Assembly (NCBI RefSeq): GCF_028712425.1
Contig: NZ_JAQTQD010000001.1
Coordinates: 87,414-151,413, forward strand
Length of the DNA: 64,000 bases
Source: Methanoregula sp.
GTDB lineage: Archaea; Halobacteriota; Methanomicrobia; Methanomicrobiales; Methanospirillaceae
Direction: 5' to 3'
The position numbers and the translations under genes are program-made. Below the pieces are notes generated by a model. It saw only the letters and a list, made by a program, of their open reading frames with translations. It was not told the origin of the DNA and made no database searches. How positions within the stretch are numbered: position 1 is the first letter of the stretch; each line of letters starts with the position of its first letter. Positions 48,554 to 56,240 of this stretch are shown piece after piece.

Positions 48554-49615
48554 TTACTTAGAGAATTGAAGAATTTCGCAGATTTTTTCGCTCGCACCAA
48601 CAGGATACAACTCCGGCTGCGGTTTTAAGGGTAAAGGGGCTTTCAGCGCACCCAGGATCTTCCCCTCATCCGTCCCCACCAGCACATTCCACCCGTTCTG
48701 CAACGTCTCAACCCATTCAGTTTTTTCCCTTAGCGTGATGCAGGGTATCCCGAGAATGTATGCCTCTTTCTGGATCCCGCCCGAATCAGTGATAATCTTT
48801 ATTGCGTTACTCATCAATCGGATCATGTCAAGATATCCTAGCGGTTCGGTGATGCGAACATTCTTCGGCATTCGTTTGAACAGGCCGTATTCAACAAGAT
48901 ATTTCCGGGTGCGGGGATGAACCGGAAACACAATCGATATCTCTGCTTTCTCAAATGCTCGGATGATGGATGAAATCGCTTCACGGTCGTCCGTGTTTAC
49001 AGGTCGGTGAATTGTTGCGACAGCATAGTCGCCATGAGTAAGCCCCAATTTTTTGATCACGTGGAAATTTTTTTTGGCGAGTTCCTTGTTGAACCACAGC
49101 ACATCCGCCATCACATCCCCAACCAGATGCACCCCTTTACGAATTCCTTCATAAGCAAGGTTACTGACTGCGGTTTCCGTTGGGCAGAACAAAAGATCCG
49201 AAACGTGATCCGTGACAACCCGGTTGATCTCTTCCGGCATCGTGCGGTCGAACGATCGCAGGCCGGCCTCCACATGGGCAACCGGAATATGCAGTTTCAC
49301 CGCGGCAAGCGCACCGGCAAGCGTGGAGTTCGTATCGCCGTACACCATGACAAGTTCGGGTTTTTCTTTCAGCAGGATTTCCTCGATCTTCTCCAGGATC
49401 TGGCCGGTCTGCTTCCCGTGGGTACCCGATCCCACGCCAAGATAATAATCCGGCCGGGGAATCTGGAGTTCCTTAAAGAAAATATCCGACATCTCCGGGT
49501 CATAGTGCTGTCCGGTATGTACGAGGATCTCGGTATGGTCTTTCCGGAGCTTCCTTGACACCGCAGCGCACTTGACAAACTGCGGCCGTGCCCCGACAAT
49601 GGTGACTATCTTCAT
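48554..49615 (-). CDS. wecB: UDP-N-acetylglucosamine 2-epimerase (non-hydrolysing)
   Basis: The enzyme interconverts UDP-GlcNAc and UDP-ManNAc in the cytoplasm, supplying precursor for the surface glycan. It has 353 residues from ATG 49615 (MKIVTIVGARPQF); the frame is open for 10 more codons upstream, but the family begins here. Motifs: HTGQHYDPEMSD, MVYGDTNSTLAG, AHVEAGLRSFD, MPEEINRVVTDH and ITDSGGIQKEA. Composition returns to the genome background here, marking the end of the AT-rich island. A truncated second copy of the first 15 codons lies at 50480-50524. Confidence 0.95.
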   Translation of the reverse strand: MKIVTIVGARPQFVKCAAVSRKLRKDHTEILVHTGQHYDPEMSDIFFKELQIPRPDYYLGVGSGTHGKQTGQILEKIEEILLKEKPELVMVYGDTNSTLAGALAAVKLHIPVAHVEAGLRSFDRTMPEEINRVVTDHVSDLLFCPTETAVSNLAYEGIRKGVHLVGDVMADVLWFNKELAKKNFHVIKKLGLTHGDYAVATIHRPVNTDDREAISSIIRAFEKAEISIVFPVHPRTRKYLVEYGLFKRMPKNVRITEPLGYLDMIRLMSNAIKIITDSGGIQKEAYILGIPCITLREKTEWVETLQNGWNVLVGTDEGKILGALKAPLPLKPQPELYPVGASEKICEILQFSK

Positions 49616-49649
49616 GGTACCAGACTTCCGTTCACGATATACCACAGAT

Positions 49650-50054
49650 TCAGGATCTCTTTTCCCGGATTATCGTCTCAGCCCAGCGGACAACATCTCC
49701 GGCAATCGAAAGGGATCTCTGGTATTCATCAAGGCGAACCGGTGGATGAATGCGGGGATACCGGGTGGCAACGGCAAACCGCGTGAGTTTTGCAGATTCT
49801 TTCACCCGGTCCGGAACCACAATACCATGGTTCATAAGGATAGTGACAAGCGCTGCCAGGTCATGGACATAAGGATACGGGATATCGTAGGATATACAAA
49901 CTGCCTTGATTGCTTTCTCCGCTGCCTGTTGGGCATTGTAGCAGAGATCTTCCAGGTAAAGTTCGTTACGCGGAACCGTACTGGCAAGCGAGAGGTTGGA
50001 ATGCGCACGGTTCAGCCATTCCCGGGGATCATCAGGAGGAAATCGTGCCGGCAC
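49650..50054 (-). CDS. HEPN-domain protein (toxin partner of MNT)
   Basis: A 134-residue protein starting with GTG at 50054, chosen because GGGAGGGAGG lies 6 bases before it; the upstream part of the frame overlaps the MNT gene and is not needed. The core DDPREWLNRAHSNLSLA, DLCYNAQQAAEKAIKA and HDLAALV is the COG2250 HEPN fold. The R-x4-H ribonuclease motif is present as RYPRIH, but the HxY tyrosine of HepT-type toxins is absent (H is followed by PP), so it is the other HEPN subgroup. It overlaps the MNT gene by 23 bases, which implies coupled translation. Probably one half of a toxin-antitoxin pair; activity is inferred. Confidence 0.85.
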   Translation of the reverse strand: MPARFPPDDPREWLNRAHSNLSLASTVPRNELYLEDLCYNAQQAAEKAIKAVCISYDIPYPYVHDLAALVTILMNHGIVVPDRVKESAKLTRFAVATRYPRIHPPVRLDEYQRSLSIAGDVVRWAETIIREKRS

Positions 50055-50376
50055 GATAGACCTCCCTCCCCTGAAGCAGTGCAGGCTGCACAACAAAAAA
50101 CGGTGAGTTGTGGAATCGTTCCACATCTGCAGCAGAAATCACGACAACATCGACTGCTTTACCAATACCGATCAGGCGCATATAGATCTCCTCCGTCAGC
50201 GAACCCTCGTCAAATGCACCATTCTTGATCACCAGGAGATCAATATCGCTGTCCGGCCCCATATCTTCCCGTGCAGCAGAACCAAATAAAATTATTTTTT
50301 CCGGTTTTGCGACATCCACAATACGCGTGAGGATCTCGTTCAACACATCGTTCCGGATTGTTCTTCCTTCCTGCAT
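50032..50376 (-). CDS. Minimal nucleotidyltransferase (MNT), antitoxin partner
   Basis: A 114-residue nucleotidyltransferase of the Pol beta superfamily. The catalytic motif LFGSAAREDMGPDSDIDLLV has the GS-x(n)-D-x-D pattern, and a third Asp lies in KAVDVVVIS. In related MNT/HEPN systems the MNT inactivates the HEPN RNase by AMPylation; here the modified tyrosine motif is missing from the partner, so neutralisation may work differently. ATG 50376 has an excellent CGGAGGAT six bases upstream. It is first in a two-gene unit with the HEPN gene. Confidence 0.88.
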   Translation of the reverse strand: MQEGRTIRNDVLNEILTRIVDVAKPEKIILFGSAAREDMGPDSDIDLLVIKNGAFDEGSLTEEIYMRLIGIGKAVDVVVISAADVERFHNSPFFVVQPALLQGREVYRAGTISS

Positions 50377-50479
50377 AGATCCTCCGTGGGATAAATCCCC
50401 GTTCTACACTGGATTGTTTTTATTTTGATTCATAAATGCATATCTGTCCTAAGAGACGGTCATGATCATCCCCCGGTTT

Positions 50480-50524
50480 TTTCACATACTGCGGCCGTGC
50501 CCCGACAACAGATACAATCTTCAT
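50480..50524 (-). pseudogene. Remnant of a second wecB: first 15 codons only
   Basis: The minus strand reads MKIVSVVGARPQYVK and then leaves homology (KPGDDHD, running to a stop). This matches the start of the intact wecB (MKIVTIVGARPQFVK) at 12 of 15 residues, with synonymous differences too, so it is a separate paralogue that has lost everything after codon 15. It lies downstream of the broken dehydrogenase gene, where a wecB-like gene is expected in sugar operons of the wbp type. Confidence 0.75.
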
Positions 50525-50589
50525 AGCGATCGCAAATCAGGTTTTATTCTGACTACTGATGCAGAATTTATCGTGCTGCCAACTGGCAT

Positions 50590-51510
50590 TTACCCGGCCC
50601 GGTGAATTCCCTCATGAATCCTCTCACATATCACCATATTCTCCAGCGCCTGCTGTGGTGTAACCGTGAACGGTTTCTTATCCCGCACAGCACGATGGAA
50701 TGTCTTAAGTTCTTTCTTTAAAGGTTCAGACTTATTAACCTGCACCTTCTCGATCGTGCTCTCCTGCGAGTACCGCTCACCATCAATAGAGAACCGGCCG
50801 GGTTTCCGGTGAATATAGATCTCTTGGGCCATGTAGTCCCCTTCAACCGTGAAATGCTCCTCTTCAATATAGATCCTCCGAATTTTCTTGGATGACTTCC
50901 GGCTGGCAGTAAGGATTGCCGGGCAGGTATCAAGAGTGAAAAGGGCTGTTGCGACATCGTCATTACCGGAACATGCCAGGCTCCACTCTTGTATCGGGAA
51001 GAGGTTGAGGAGAATGTCAATATCGTGGATCATGAGGTCCTCGATGATCGAAGTACCAACGATACGCGAAGAACCCGGGTTGTGCCGGTTGATCTCGACA
51101 TAGACCGGATGCTTGATGATCTGGGCGAGTTCGGGGATGATCGCATTGAACCGCTCGATATGCCCGACACCAACAGTTAGGTCATCGGGAATCATCTTCA
51201 CAAGTTCACGAGCCTCTTCTACGGTCTGGCAGATCGGCTACTCTATAAGGCAGGGGATATGCGATTCGATCAGCTGTTTTGCAGCCCGGAAATGGTCGGG
51301 GGTCGGGACACAGATGCTGGTTGCATCGACCTTCTTGATCAGGTCCTCAATGGTCGGGCAGACGGTCACAGACTCGCACGTGGATTTCAAGTGGCTGATC
51401 GATTTGGGATCGGGATCATACACATAGATCTGATCAACGAGTTTCAATTCAGAATAGACCCGGATATGATTCTTTCCCATAATCCCGCAGCCGATAACGC
51501 CAACATCCAT
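50590..51510 (-). pseudogene. Gfo/Idh/MocA-family sugar dehydrogenase interrupted by an in-frame TAG
   Basis: A 306-residue NAD(P)-dependent nucleotide-sugar dehydrogenase frame. The N-terminal Rossmann motif is VGVIGCGIMGKNH, and the second part contains HIERFNAIIPEL and EDLMIHDIDILLNL. Both parts are in the same frame and are separated only by a TAG codon (51238-51240) after IPCLIE; the next residues are PICQTVEEA. In this family that position is the conserved EKP motif, so the TAG replaces its lysine (AAG to TAG would be one base change). The rest of the frame is intact and well conserved. Either a recent nonsense mutation or, less likely, recoding. Related enzymes oxidise UDP-GlcNAc or UDP-GlcNAcA at C3. 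Confidence 0.85.
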
Positions 51511-51526
51511 CTTTCTTCACCCCGTT

Positions 51527-51606
51527 GATGGTTGAACAGATCGTTTCAAGCATCGGATTTGTGACATTCGGGTGGACCGGCAGCGAGAGGACCTCATCAC
51601 AGAGAC
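51527..51606 (-). pseudogene. C-terminal remnant of a DegT/DnrJ/EryC1-type aminotransferase
   Basis: In a frame shifted relative to the epimerase fragment the minus strand reads ESLCDEVLSLPVHPNVTNP followed by METICSTI after one Leu. The block EVLSLPVHPNVT is typical of the last 25 residues of sugar aminotransferases of the DegT family. The remainder of the gene is missing and the fragment is joined directly to an epimerase start. Confidence 0.65.
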
Positions 51607-51609
51607 TTT

Positions 51610-51753
51610 CAGGCCGGCCAGAAGATCGCTCACGTTCTCTTTTTTTCCGGAAAAAAAGTTATCAAAGATCACAACCTCATGTCCGTTTGCGACAAGTCCT
51701 TCGGCAATGTGTGAGCCAATGAACCCTGCCCCGCCGGTTACAACATACCTCAT
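51610..51753 (-). pseudogene. N-terminal remnant of a UDP-sugar epimerase (GalE/SDR type)
   Basis: From ATG 51753 the frame reads MRYVVTGGAGFIGSHIAEG with the TGGxGFIG NAD-binding motif, then VIFDNFFSGKKENVSDLLAG, as at the start of UDP-glucose 4-epimerases. After about 48 codons the homology stops and the frame runs into the aminotransferase remnant out of frame, ending in a meaningless tail. This is the scar of a deletion that removed most of both genes. Confidence 0.8.
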
Positions 51754-52362
51754 GATGCGAATCCTTGAAAATCCCGGAGATTTCTCACAGGATTGAACAA
51801 TGATAATAGTATGTGAAAGAAGATTATCCTGATTATCCGGTGCTATGATTCAGGAGAGAACAGTTCCCTGTCCCGGAATAATTTCTCAAATCTTTAAAAT
51901 TATGAGCACACACACCCATCGGTGTATCGAATTCCGAAGGAACGAGATATGAGAAGATCCGCAAGGTTCTTCGAGTGGGGGTGGGATTTATAAGTTCCAC
52001 CACCCCCTTCGGGTGTCGCCCGGCCGCCTCGAAACATGATGCTTCTGCGGATCAGGCATCGCTTACGTAATGTCAGATACTCATCGGGGCCTTGCCGGGC
52101 AGGAATGTTGTTTGAAAACGTTCATCTCAAAGTGGGACCAAAGGGGCGCACCCATTAAGCGGCCTCCCGCCCATGGAGGAGAAAGGCGGTTACTCACATA
52201 ACACATTTTTTTCGATCACCCGCAAGGTATTTCCTGGCAATCATTGAGTGAAGGTAACTCGGGATATCACACAGAGTAAGTATTCAGCCACAATCATGTA
52301 CTCCCTTAAATATATACGACATCATGATACAATAGTATCAACACGGATAAAAGGTGAGCATA
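51754..52362. other. Non-coding stretch with decayed and palindromic DNA
   Basis: About 600 bases between the remnant operon and the RHH/PIN module. No credible gene. It contains small palindromes: ACACC-CATC-GGTGT near 51910, and an 8-bp inverted repeat GGGGGTGG/CCACCCCC at 51977-51984 and 52000-52007. The composition is mixed, and the hairpins resemble those of the blocks near 26.6 and 30.3 kb, but I find no GCTCTGTAG terminal repeat here. Confidence 0.5.
52305..52340 (+). promoter_or_regulatory. TATA box and palindromic operator of the RHH/PIN module
   Basis: TTAAATATATA at about 52306-52316 is a good archaeal TATA box. Nine bases downstream lies the inverted repeat TGATAC-AATA-GTATCA (52325-52340), covering the expected transcription start. 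The RHH gene begins 22 bases further on, behind AAGGTGA. The arrangement fits autorepression by the RHH protein. Confidence 0.6.
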
Positions 52363-52593
52363 ATGTCAGTATCAGTAAAGATTAATCCTGATCTTGCCCG
52401 GCGCCTGAATGCACTGGTCGAAGACAAAGCCTATTCTACGCAGGAAGAGGCACTTGAAGATGCAATCAGGTTGTTAATCGCGGTTAAAGGAAACCTTTAC
52501 TCCCGTAACGAAGTGCGGGAGGTCTTGAGCAAATATATTACCATTCCTACCGGGAAGATCCTGCAGGATGTCAAACAAGAAGAAGAATCATGA
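52363..52593 (+). CDS. Ribbon-helix-helix antitoxin-type protein
   Basis: A 76-residue protein. The N-terminal strand MSVSVKINPDLARRLNALVED and helix YSTQEEALEDAIRLLIAV form a ribbon-helix-helix DNA-binding domain; the C-terminal 30 residues are charged and probably wrap the toxin. ATG 52363 has AAGGTGA at the right distance; a GTG at 52354 is in the same frame but less likely. Its stop overlaps the start of the PIN gene (ATGA). It probably represses its own promoter through the palindrome at 52325. Confidence 0.82.
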   Translation: MSVSVKINPDLARRLNALVEDKAYSTQEEALEDAIRLLIAVKGNLYSRNEVREVLSKYITIPTGKILQDVKQEEES

Positions 52594-53078
52594 CATTCGC
52601 GTATATCGAGACCAGTGCTCTTTTCCGTGCTTATACAAGGGAAGCCGGATCTGACATAATAGATGAGGTTTTCTCACAGATGGAGGCTCACCGGGTAACC
52701 GGACTTATATCAAATCTCAGTATTCCGGAAATCATACGGGGAATTATCAAAAGAAAGAACCTTCGTGAACTCAGCGAGGACGAAGCCCAGAAGATTATTG
52801 ATTCAATCCTTTTCGACCTGAATACCCGCATCATGAATAACGAGCTTGCGATCCTTGGTCTGGACAAAGTGTATCTGCCCGAGGTCAACCAGATTATCCG
52901 GAACTCCAACTTTTACGTTATTGATGCAATTCAACTCGTTACCGCCCATCATGCTGCGCCGGCACTCTTTCTTCATGCGGACACTCATTTCTCCACATCT
53001 CTTGTTGACGGGATGGTTCACCCGGTAGATATCAGGAAACCCGGGGCATTGAAAACCGTGTCACATATGTTCACCTGA
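52590..53078 (+). CDS. PIN-domain protein (VapC-type toxin)
   Basis: A 162-residue PIN-fold protein, predicted Mg-dependent ribonuclease. Expected acidic residues: the first is Glu rather than Asp (FAYIETSALFRAY), the second Glu is in SIPEIIRGI, then Asp in YVIDAIQLVTA and Asp in FLHADTHF. The first-position substitution is conservative but unusual and may reduce activity. It is longer than typical VapC (about 130). It is co-transcribed with the RHH gene through an ATGA overlap. Confidence 0.82.
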   Translation: MTFAYIETSALFRAYTREAGSDIIDEVFSQMEAHRVTGLISNLSIPEIIRGIIKRKNLRELSEDEAQKIIDSILFDLNTRIMNNELAILGLDKVYLPEVNQIIRNSNFYVIDAIQLVTAHHAAPALFLHADTHFSTSLVDGMVHPVDIRKPGALKTVSHMFT

Positions 53079-53441
53079 TCTGCACACGTGGGGATCATAG
53101 GTACCCCGGTTTGGGTGTTTTGAAAAACTGTCTCATTGCAACAACACTATCCCCACTCCCTCATGGGAAATCCATGGCCCACATTAAATCTTTTATTTTG
53201 AATTTTAATGCATATTTGTTCTTTGGGATGTGCCGGTGAACAAACCGGCTTGTAGCCGGGTTACGGTAAGCCCGCCGAACAAATTGTCCTGGACGAGCAT
53301 CAGTACATAGAGGTCAAGACCGGAAATCCTGCTGACGGGCATGGTTACCCGGTCACCCCTTCCGTTAGATTAGAGAGTTGTCAAAAACCATAATACAAAA
53401 TTTTAACTACTTTTTTGTATTATAATTATTCAGAACACACA
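53079..53441. other. Gap between PIN gene and ATPase gene
   Basis: No gene is seen. It contains a segment (about 53190-53225) resembling 50418-50460 at roughly three quarters of positions, a hairpin GCCGGT-GAACAA-ACCGGC near 53232, and a 20-base stretch at 53334-53354 nearly equal to the end of the PIN gene (53007-53026). A TATA-like ATTATAATTATT lies about 25 bases before the ATPase start. Confidence 0.4.
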
Positions 53442-54710
53442 ATGACCGTCAGGGATGCTCTTTTACAGCAGAAGCGGGAACTCGAGCTCCGGAAAGCAGA
53501 GCCGTACATCGAGCGCACGGCAGAGATCCGTAACGGGAAAAGCCGGCTTATCCGGATTATTATTGGTCCCCGCAGGGCCGGGAAATCATTTTTTGTAACC
53601 CGGTACCTCATGGCGCAGGGCCCGTTCGGCTATGTAAATTTTGATGACGAAGAGCTCAATAATACAGAAAAAATCCCTGATGTTCTCACTGAGATAGCTG
53701 ATCTCTATAACGGATCAAAAACGCTCCTGCTTGATGAAATCCAGAATATTCCGGGATGGGAACTCCTGGCAAACCGGCTGGCACGGCAGGGTTATACGCT
53801 CTATATCACCGGAAGCAATGCACACCTGCTCAGTAAAGAACTCGCAACGCACCTGACCGGCCGACACACCATTACAACCATCTTCCCCTTTTCCTTTGCT
53901 GAATACCTGCGGACAAAACCCGGGGAATATACCGAAAGTGAATACCGTGCATACCTTGCGGAATATTCTGTCACCGGGGGATTTCCCGAACACCTGGTAA
54001 CTGCCATAGACCGGAAAGATTACCTCCTGCGCCTTTTCGATGCCGTGGTGTACAAGGACATTATCCAGCGCTACCGGGTCCGCTCCCCTCAGGGCCTGGG
54101 AAATCTCGCCCACTACCTCTGTTCCACGATTGCGGGGGAATATTCCGTGCACGGTCTCACGCGGGTGACCGGTTGCAGGAGTGACCGGACCGTGCGGAAG
54201 TACCTTGAGTACCTAAAAGAAGCATTTCTCTTTTTTTCCGTCCCGAGATTCTCGTACAAGGTAAAGGAACAGGTTATGGCAAACCGGAAGATCTATTGTA
54301 TCGATAACGGGTTTGTCACGGCCAAAGGATTCAGGTTTTCCCGGAATGATGGGTGCCTGAATGAAAACCTGGTTGCAATTGCACTTCACCAGATGGAACT
54401 TTCCGGAAACCTGAACCTGTACTACTGGAAGAACGCACATAACCATGAAGTGGATTTTGTCCTGCACCAGGAAACGAAGGTGGTTGCACTCATCCAGGTC
54501 TGTATCAATCTGACCGGTGAAAAGACACGACGGCGGGAAGTTAACGCTCTCCTGATAGCAGGCCGGGATCTGGCGTGCGAAAACCGCATCATCCTGACCG
54601 GGGAAGAAGAACACATAACAACTGAGGAATGGTTTGGCATACGGGGAAAGATCCAGTATATCCCCCTCTGGAAATGGTTACAGCGACCAGGAATTCCCGG
54701 ATATAGGTGA
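53442..54710 (+). CDS. AAA-type ATPase of the DUF4143 family
   Basis: A 422-residue protein. Walker A is IIGPRRAGKSFF, Walker B is TLLLDEIQNIPGW, and a sensor-like ITGSNAHLLSKELATHLTGR follows. The C-terminal DUF4143 part holds a winged-helix-like region and the motif HNHEVDFVLHQETKVVALIQV, which resembles the D-x(n)-E-x-K core of restriction-like nucleases. Family members are common in archaea and in mobile regions; their role is not established. The ATG at 53442 is preferred to a TTG nine codons earlier. It stands alone between two toxin-antitoxin modules. Confidence 0.88.
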   Translation: MTVRDALLQQKRELELRKAEPYIERTAEIRNGKSRLIRIIIGPRRAGKSFFVTRYLMAQGPFGYVNFDDEELNNTEKIPDVLTEIADLYNGSKTLLLDEIQNIPGWELLANRLARQGYTLYITGSNAHLLSKELATHLTGRHTITTIFPFSFAEYLRTKPGEYTESEYRAYLAEYSVTGGFPEHLVTAIDRKDYLLRLFDAVVYKDIIQRYRVRSPQGLGNLAHYLCSTIAGEYSVHGLTRVTGCRSDRTVRKYLEYLKEAFLFFSVPRFSYKVKEQVMANRKIYCIDNGFVTAKGFRFSRNDGCLNENLVAIALHQMELSGNLNLYYWKNAHNHEVDFVLHQETKVVALIQVCINLTGEKTRRREVNALLIAGRDLACENRIILTGEEEHITTEEWFGIRGKIQYIPLWKWLQRPGIPGYR

Positions 54711-55321
54711 TTCGATATCCTTAAGCATCAGCATAAGGATTGAGCAACAGAACAGGTGATCAATCCGTTATTCTTCATCGGATAGGGGATAAAAATAAAC
54801 CAGGTTCTTTCTGAAGTTTTTTTCATAAAGATCCCCCGTCCGGGAAAACGAAATCCATGGCTTCACGGACAATTCTGAAATCTCCATATCCCTGCATCAA
54901 CCAATAATTTGCGGGGATTACCCCGAATATATGACAAGTTTTCTGCCGCCTGCCACTGCACAGCATGAGCCCTTGGCAATACTTACTCCCACCCCCTGCC
55001 AAAAGGAGCCTGTATAGGGCTCCGCTCACGTTTCCGGAAATGTGTGGACACGCAATATGACAACTCATGTCCACATCGCGGCCCCATCCGGTTATTCACG
55101 TCGGAGAATTCAGGCAATAGATACCATAACTATGTCCACATTTAAACGTGGCCGGAAAAACGCACATTCTCTCCCCGATGGACATAAAAACCAGTTGCCG
55201 GCTACCACTGTGTGAGACTTTTTTTGGATGCGGATCAGGGAAAAATGGGGATTATCTGGGGGTAATTCCACCGGGCAGAGGTTTTTATTATCCCCGACAA
55301 GCTTCACCCCAAACCGAAGAA
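54711..55321. other. Gap without a recognised gene
   Basis: About 610 bases. A minus-strand frame at 54823-55074 exists, but its Cys/Trp-rich translation has no family resemblance and no ribosome site. The motif ATGTCCACAT occurs near 55064 and 55132, with GTGTGGACAC near 55035, and a CCCCTGCCAAAAGG core (54993-55006) is shared with repeats at 58870 and 61154. Confidence 0.45.
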
Positions 55322-55735
55322 TTACTCAAGCACCCGTACCCTGCATACCTTCTTTGCTATAGCTCCAAGTTCTTTATCCGCCGTGAACAGTGCCTCGCGT
55401 TCGCGTACCGCGGCAGCCACGAACAGCGCATCGTATAGTGAAATATTGAGCTCGCAGGCTAGGTCGAGGGCCGGATCGATCAATTCGGCTGAGGGGATCG
55501 GATCGCAGAGCTCAGTGATATAGTAGATGGCATCGTGGAGCATCTCCTTCACGTCATCGGGACTGTCCGCCCCTGATGCCAACCGTTTTGCGGCAACCTG
55601 TGCTGCGTCTGCCACGGCACTGTCCACCGTGAGATAGGGTTCAAAACCAAGCTTCCTGATCGTCCTTGTTGTCATGTCTTCCGGGAAAAAGAGCGTGGCA
55701 ATGACGCTTGAATCGAGAACAGTCCTACCGGTCAT
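55322..55735 (-). CDS. PIN-domain toxin VapC
   Basis: A 137-residue PIN ribonuclease, the toxin of a type II pair. The acidic residues are all in place: VLDSSVIATLFFPED (Asp), TVDSAVADAAQVA in the second region, SLYDALFVAAA (Asp) and LFTADKELG (Asp). ATG 55735 lies inside the last codons of the antitoxin gene (11-base overlap), so translation is coupled. Longer upstream readings of the frame overlap vapB and are not needed. Confidence 0.88.
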   Translation of the reverse strand: MTGRTVLDSSVIATLFFPEDMTTRTIRKLGFEPYLTVDSAVADAAQVAAKRLASGADSPDDVKEMLHDAIYYITELCDPIPSAELIDPALDLACELNISLYDALFVAAAVREREALFTADKELGAIAKKVCRVRVLE

Positions 55736-55955
55736 CGCGGGCCTCACGGATAATCCGGGCAGCAGGCATGCCCGGAGCCTTTGTTTCCTGTCTCTTCTGC
55801 GCAGCATCCAGCAGCTGTTGCCTGCGTTTCATCCTGACCGTATTCTCGATGAGGACCCGGATCTCCTCCTGGCATTTTTTTCCCGGAAGCTCATCGATCA
55901 TCTTCCGTACCCGTGAATCGATCCGGATACTGTAAACAGATGTTGGCACAATCAT
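55725..55955 (-). CDS. Ribbon-helix-helix antitoxin VapB
   Basis: A 76-residue protein. SVYSIRIDSRVRKMIDELPG and EEIRVLIENTVRM form an RHH DNA-binding domain; the tail is basic and charged for toxin binding. It precedes vapC with an 11-base overlap. The start codon is only about 17 bases from a TATA box and is overlapped by a palindrome, so the transcript is probably leaderless and the protein probably represses itself. Confidence 0.85.
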   Translation of the reverse strand: MIVPTSVYSIRIDSRVRKMIDELPGKKCQEEIRVLIENTVRMKRRQQLLDAAQKRQETKAPGMPAARIIREARDDR

Positions 55956-55980
55956 ATTGTGTACAATATTTGTATATAAA
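55954..55980 (-). promoter_or_regulatory. vapBC promoter: TATA box and 16-bp operator palindrome
   Basis: On the minus strand TTTATATAC (55972-55980) is a TATA box. Between it and the start codon lies a 16-bp inverted repeat (55954-55969; plus strand ATATTGTGTACAATAT, arms of 7 around GT) that reaches into the ATG. A start of transcription 20-25 bases after the TATA box would fall at or very near the ATG. Confidence 0.65.
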
Positions 55981-56240
55981 AATACCGCCTTTTTTTGCGC
56001 AGCCGGAATCGCGAAATTTTCGCTCTGTTGTTCCTGAAACCTGCGCAGAGTCTCCGGTTTTGAAAATTTTTAGTTTATTCAGATAAGCATACCTTTTATC
56101 CGCTCCAACAAGGTTGTGCCACACGACCGGTCACCAGGAGCCGGGTGGAAAGAGAAAACTTCTCCTTAAAGACTCATTACGGATAGCGTACGCTCTCGCG
56201 TTCCACCGGTCCGGCACGGCGTGTGGCAGGAGTTGAGAAA

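Noticed and set aside
50418-50460. Similarity to 53190-53225 (TTTTATTTTGA, then ATGCATAT) as a possible attachment-site pair
   Set aside because: The similarity is about three quarters over 40 AT-rich bases, with no integrase and no clean borders; it may only reflect similar promoter composition.
51238-51240. TAG read as pyrrolysine in the Gfo/Idh gene
   Set aside because: Not accepted as default: TAG serves as a normal stop elsewhere in this window, no pyl genes are visible, and the gene sits among other wrecked genes. Kept as a finding to be checked.
53334-53354. Twenty-base stretch almost identical to the end of the PIN gene
   Set aside because: The match is short, needs two single-base gaps, and the flanking sequence is unrelated; not enough to call a duplicated PIN remnant.
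54823-55074. 83-codon minus-strand frame after the DUF4143 gene
   Set aside because: The translation is rich in Cys, Gly and Trp without a recognisable pattern; no ribosome site or promoter.
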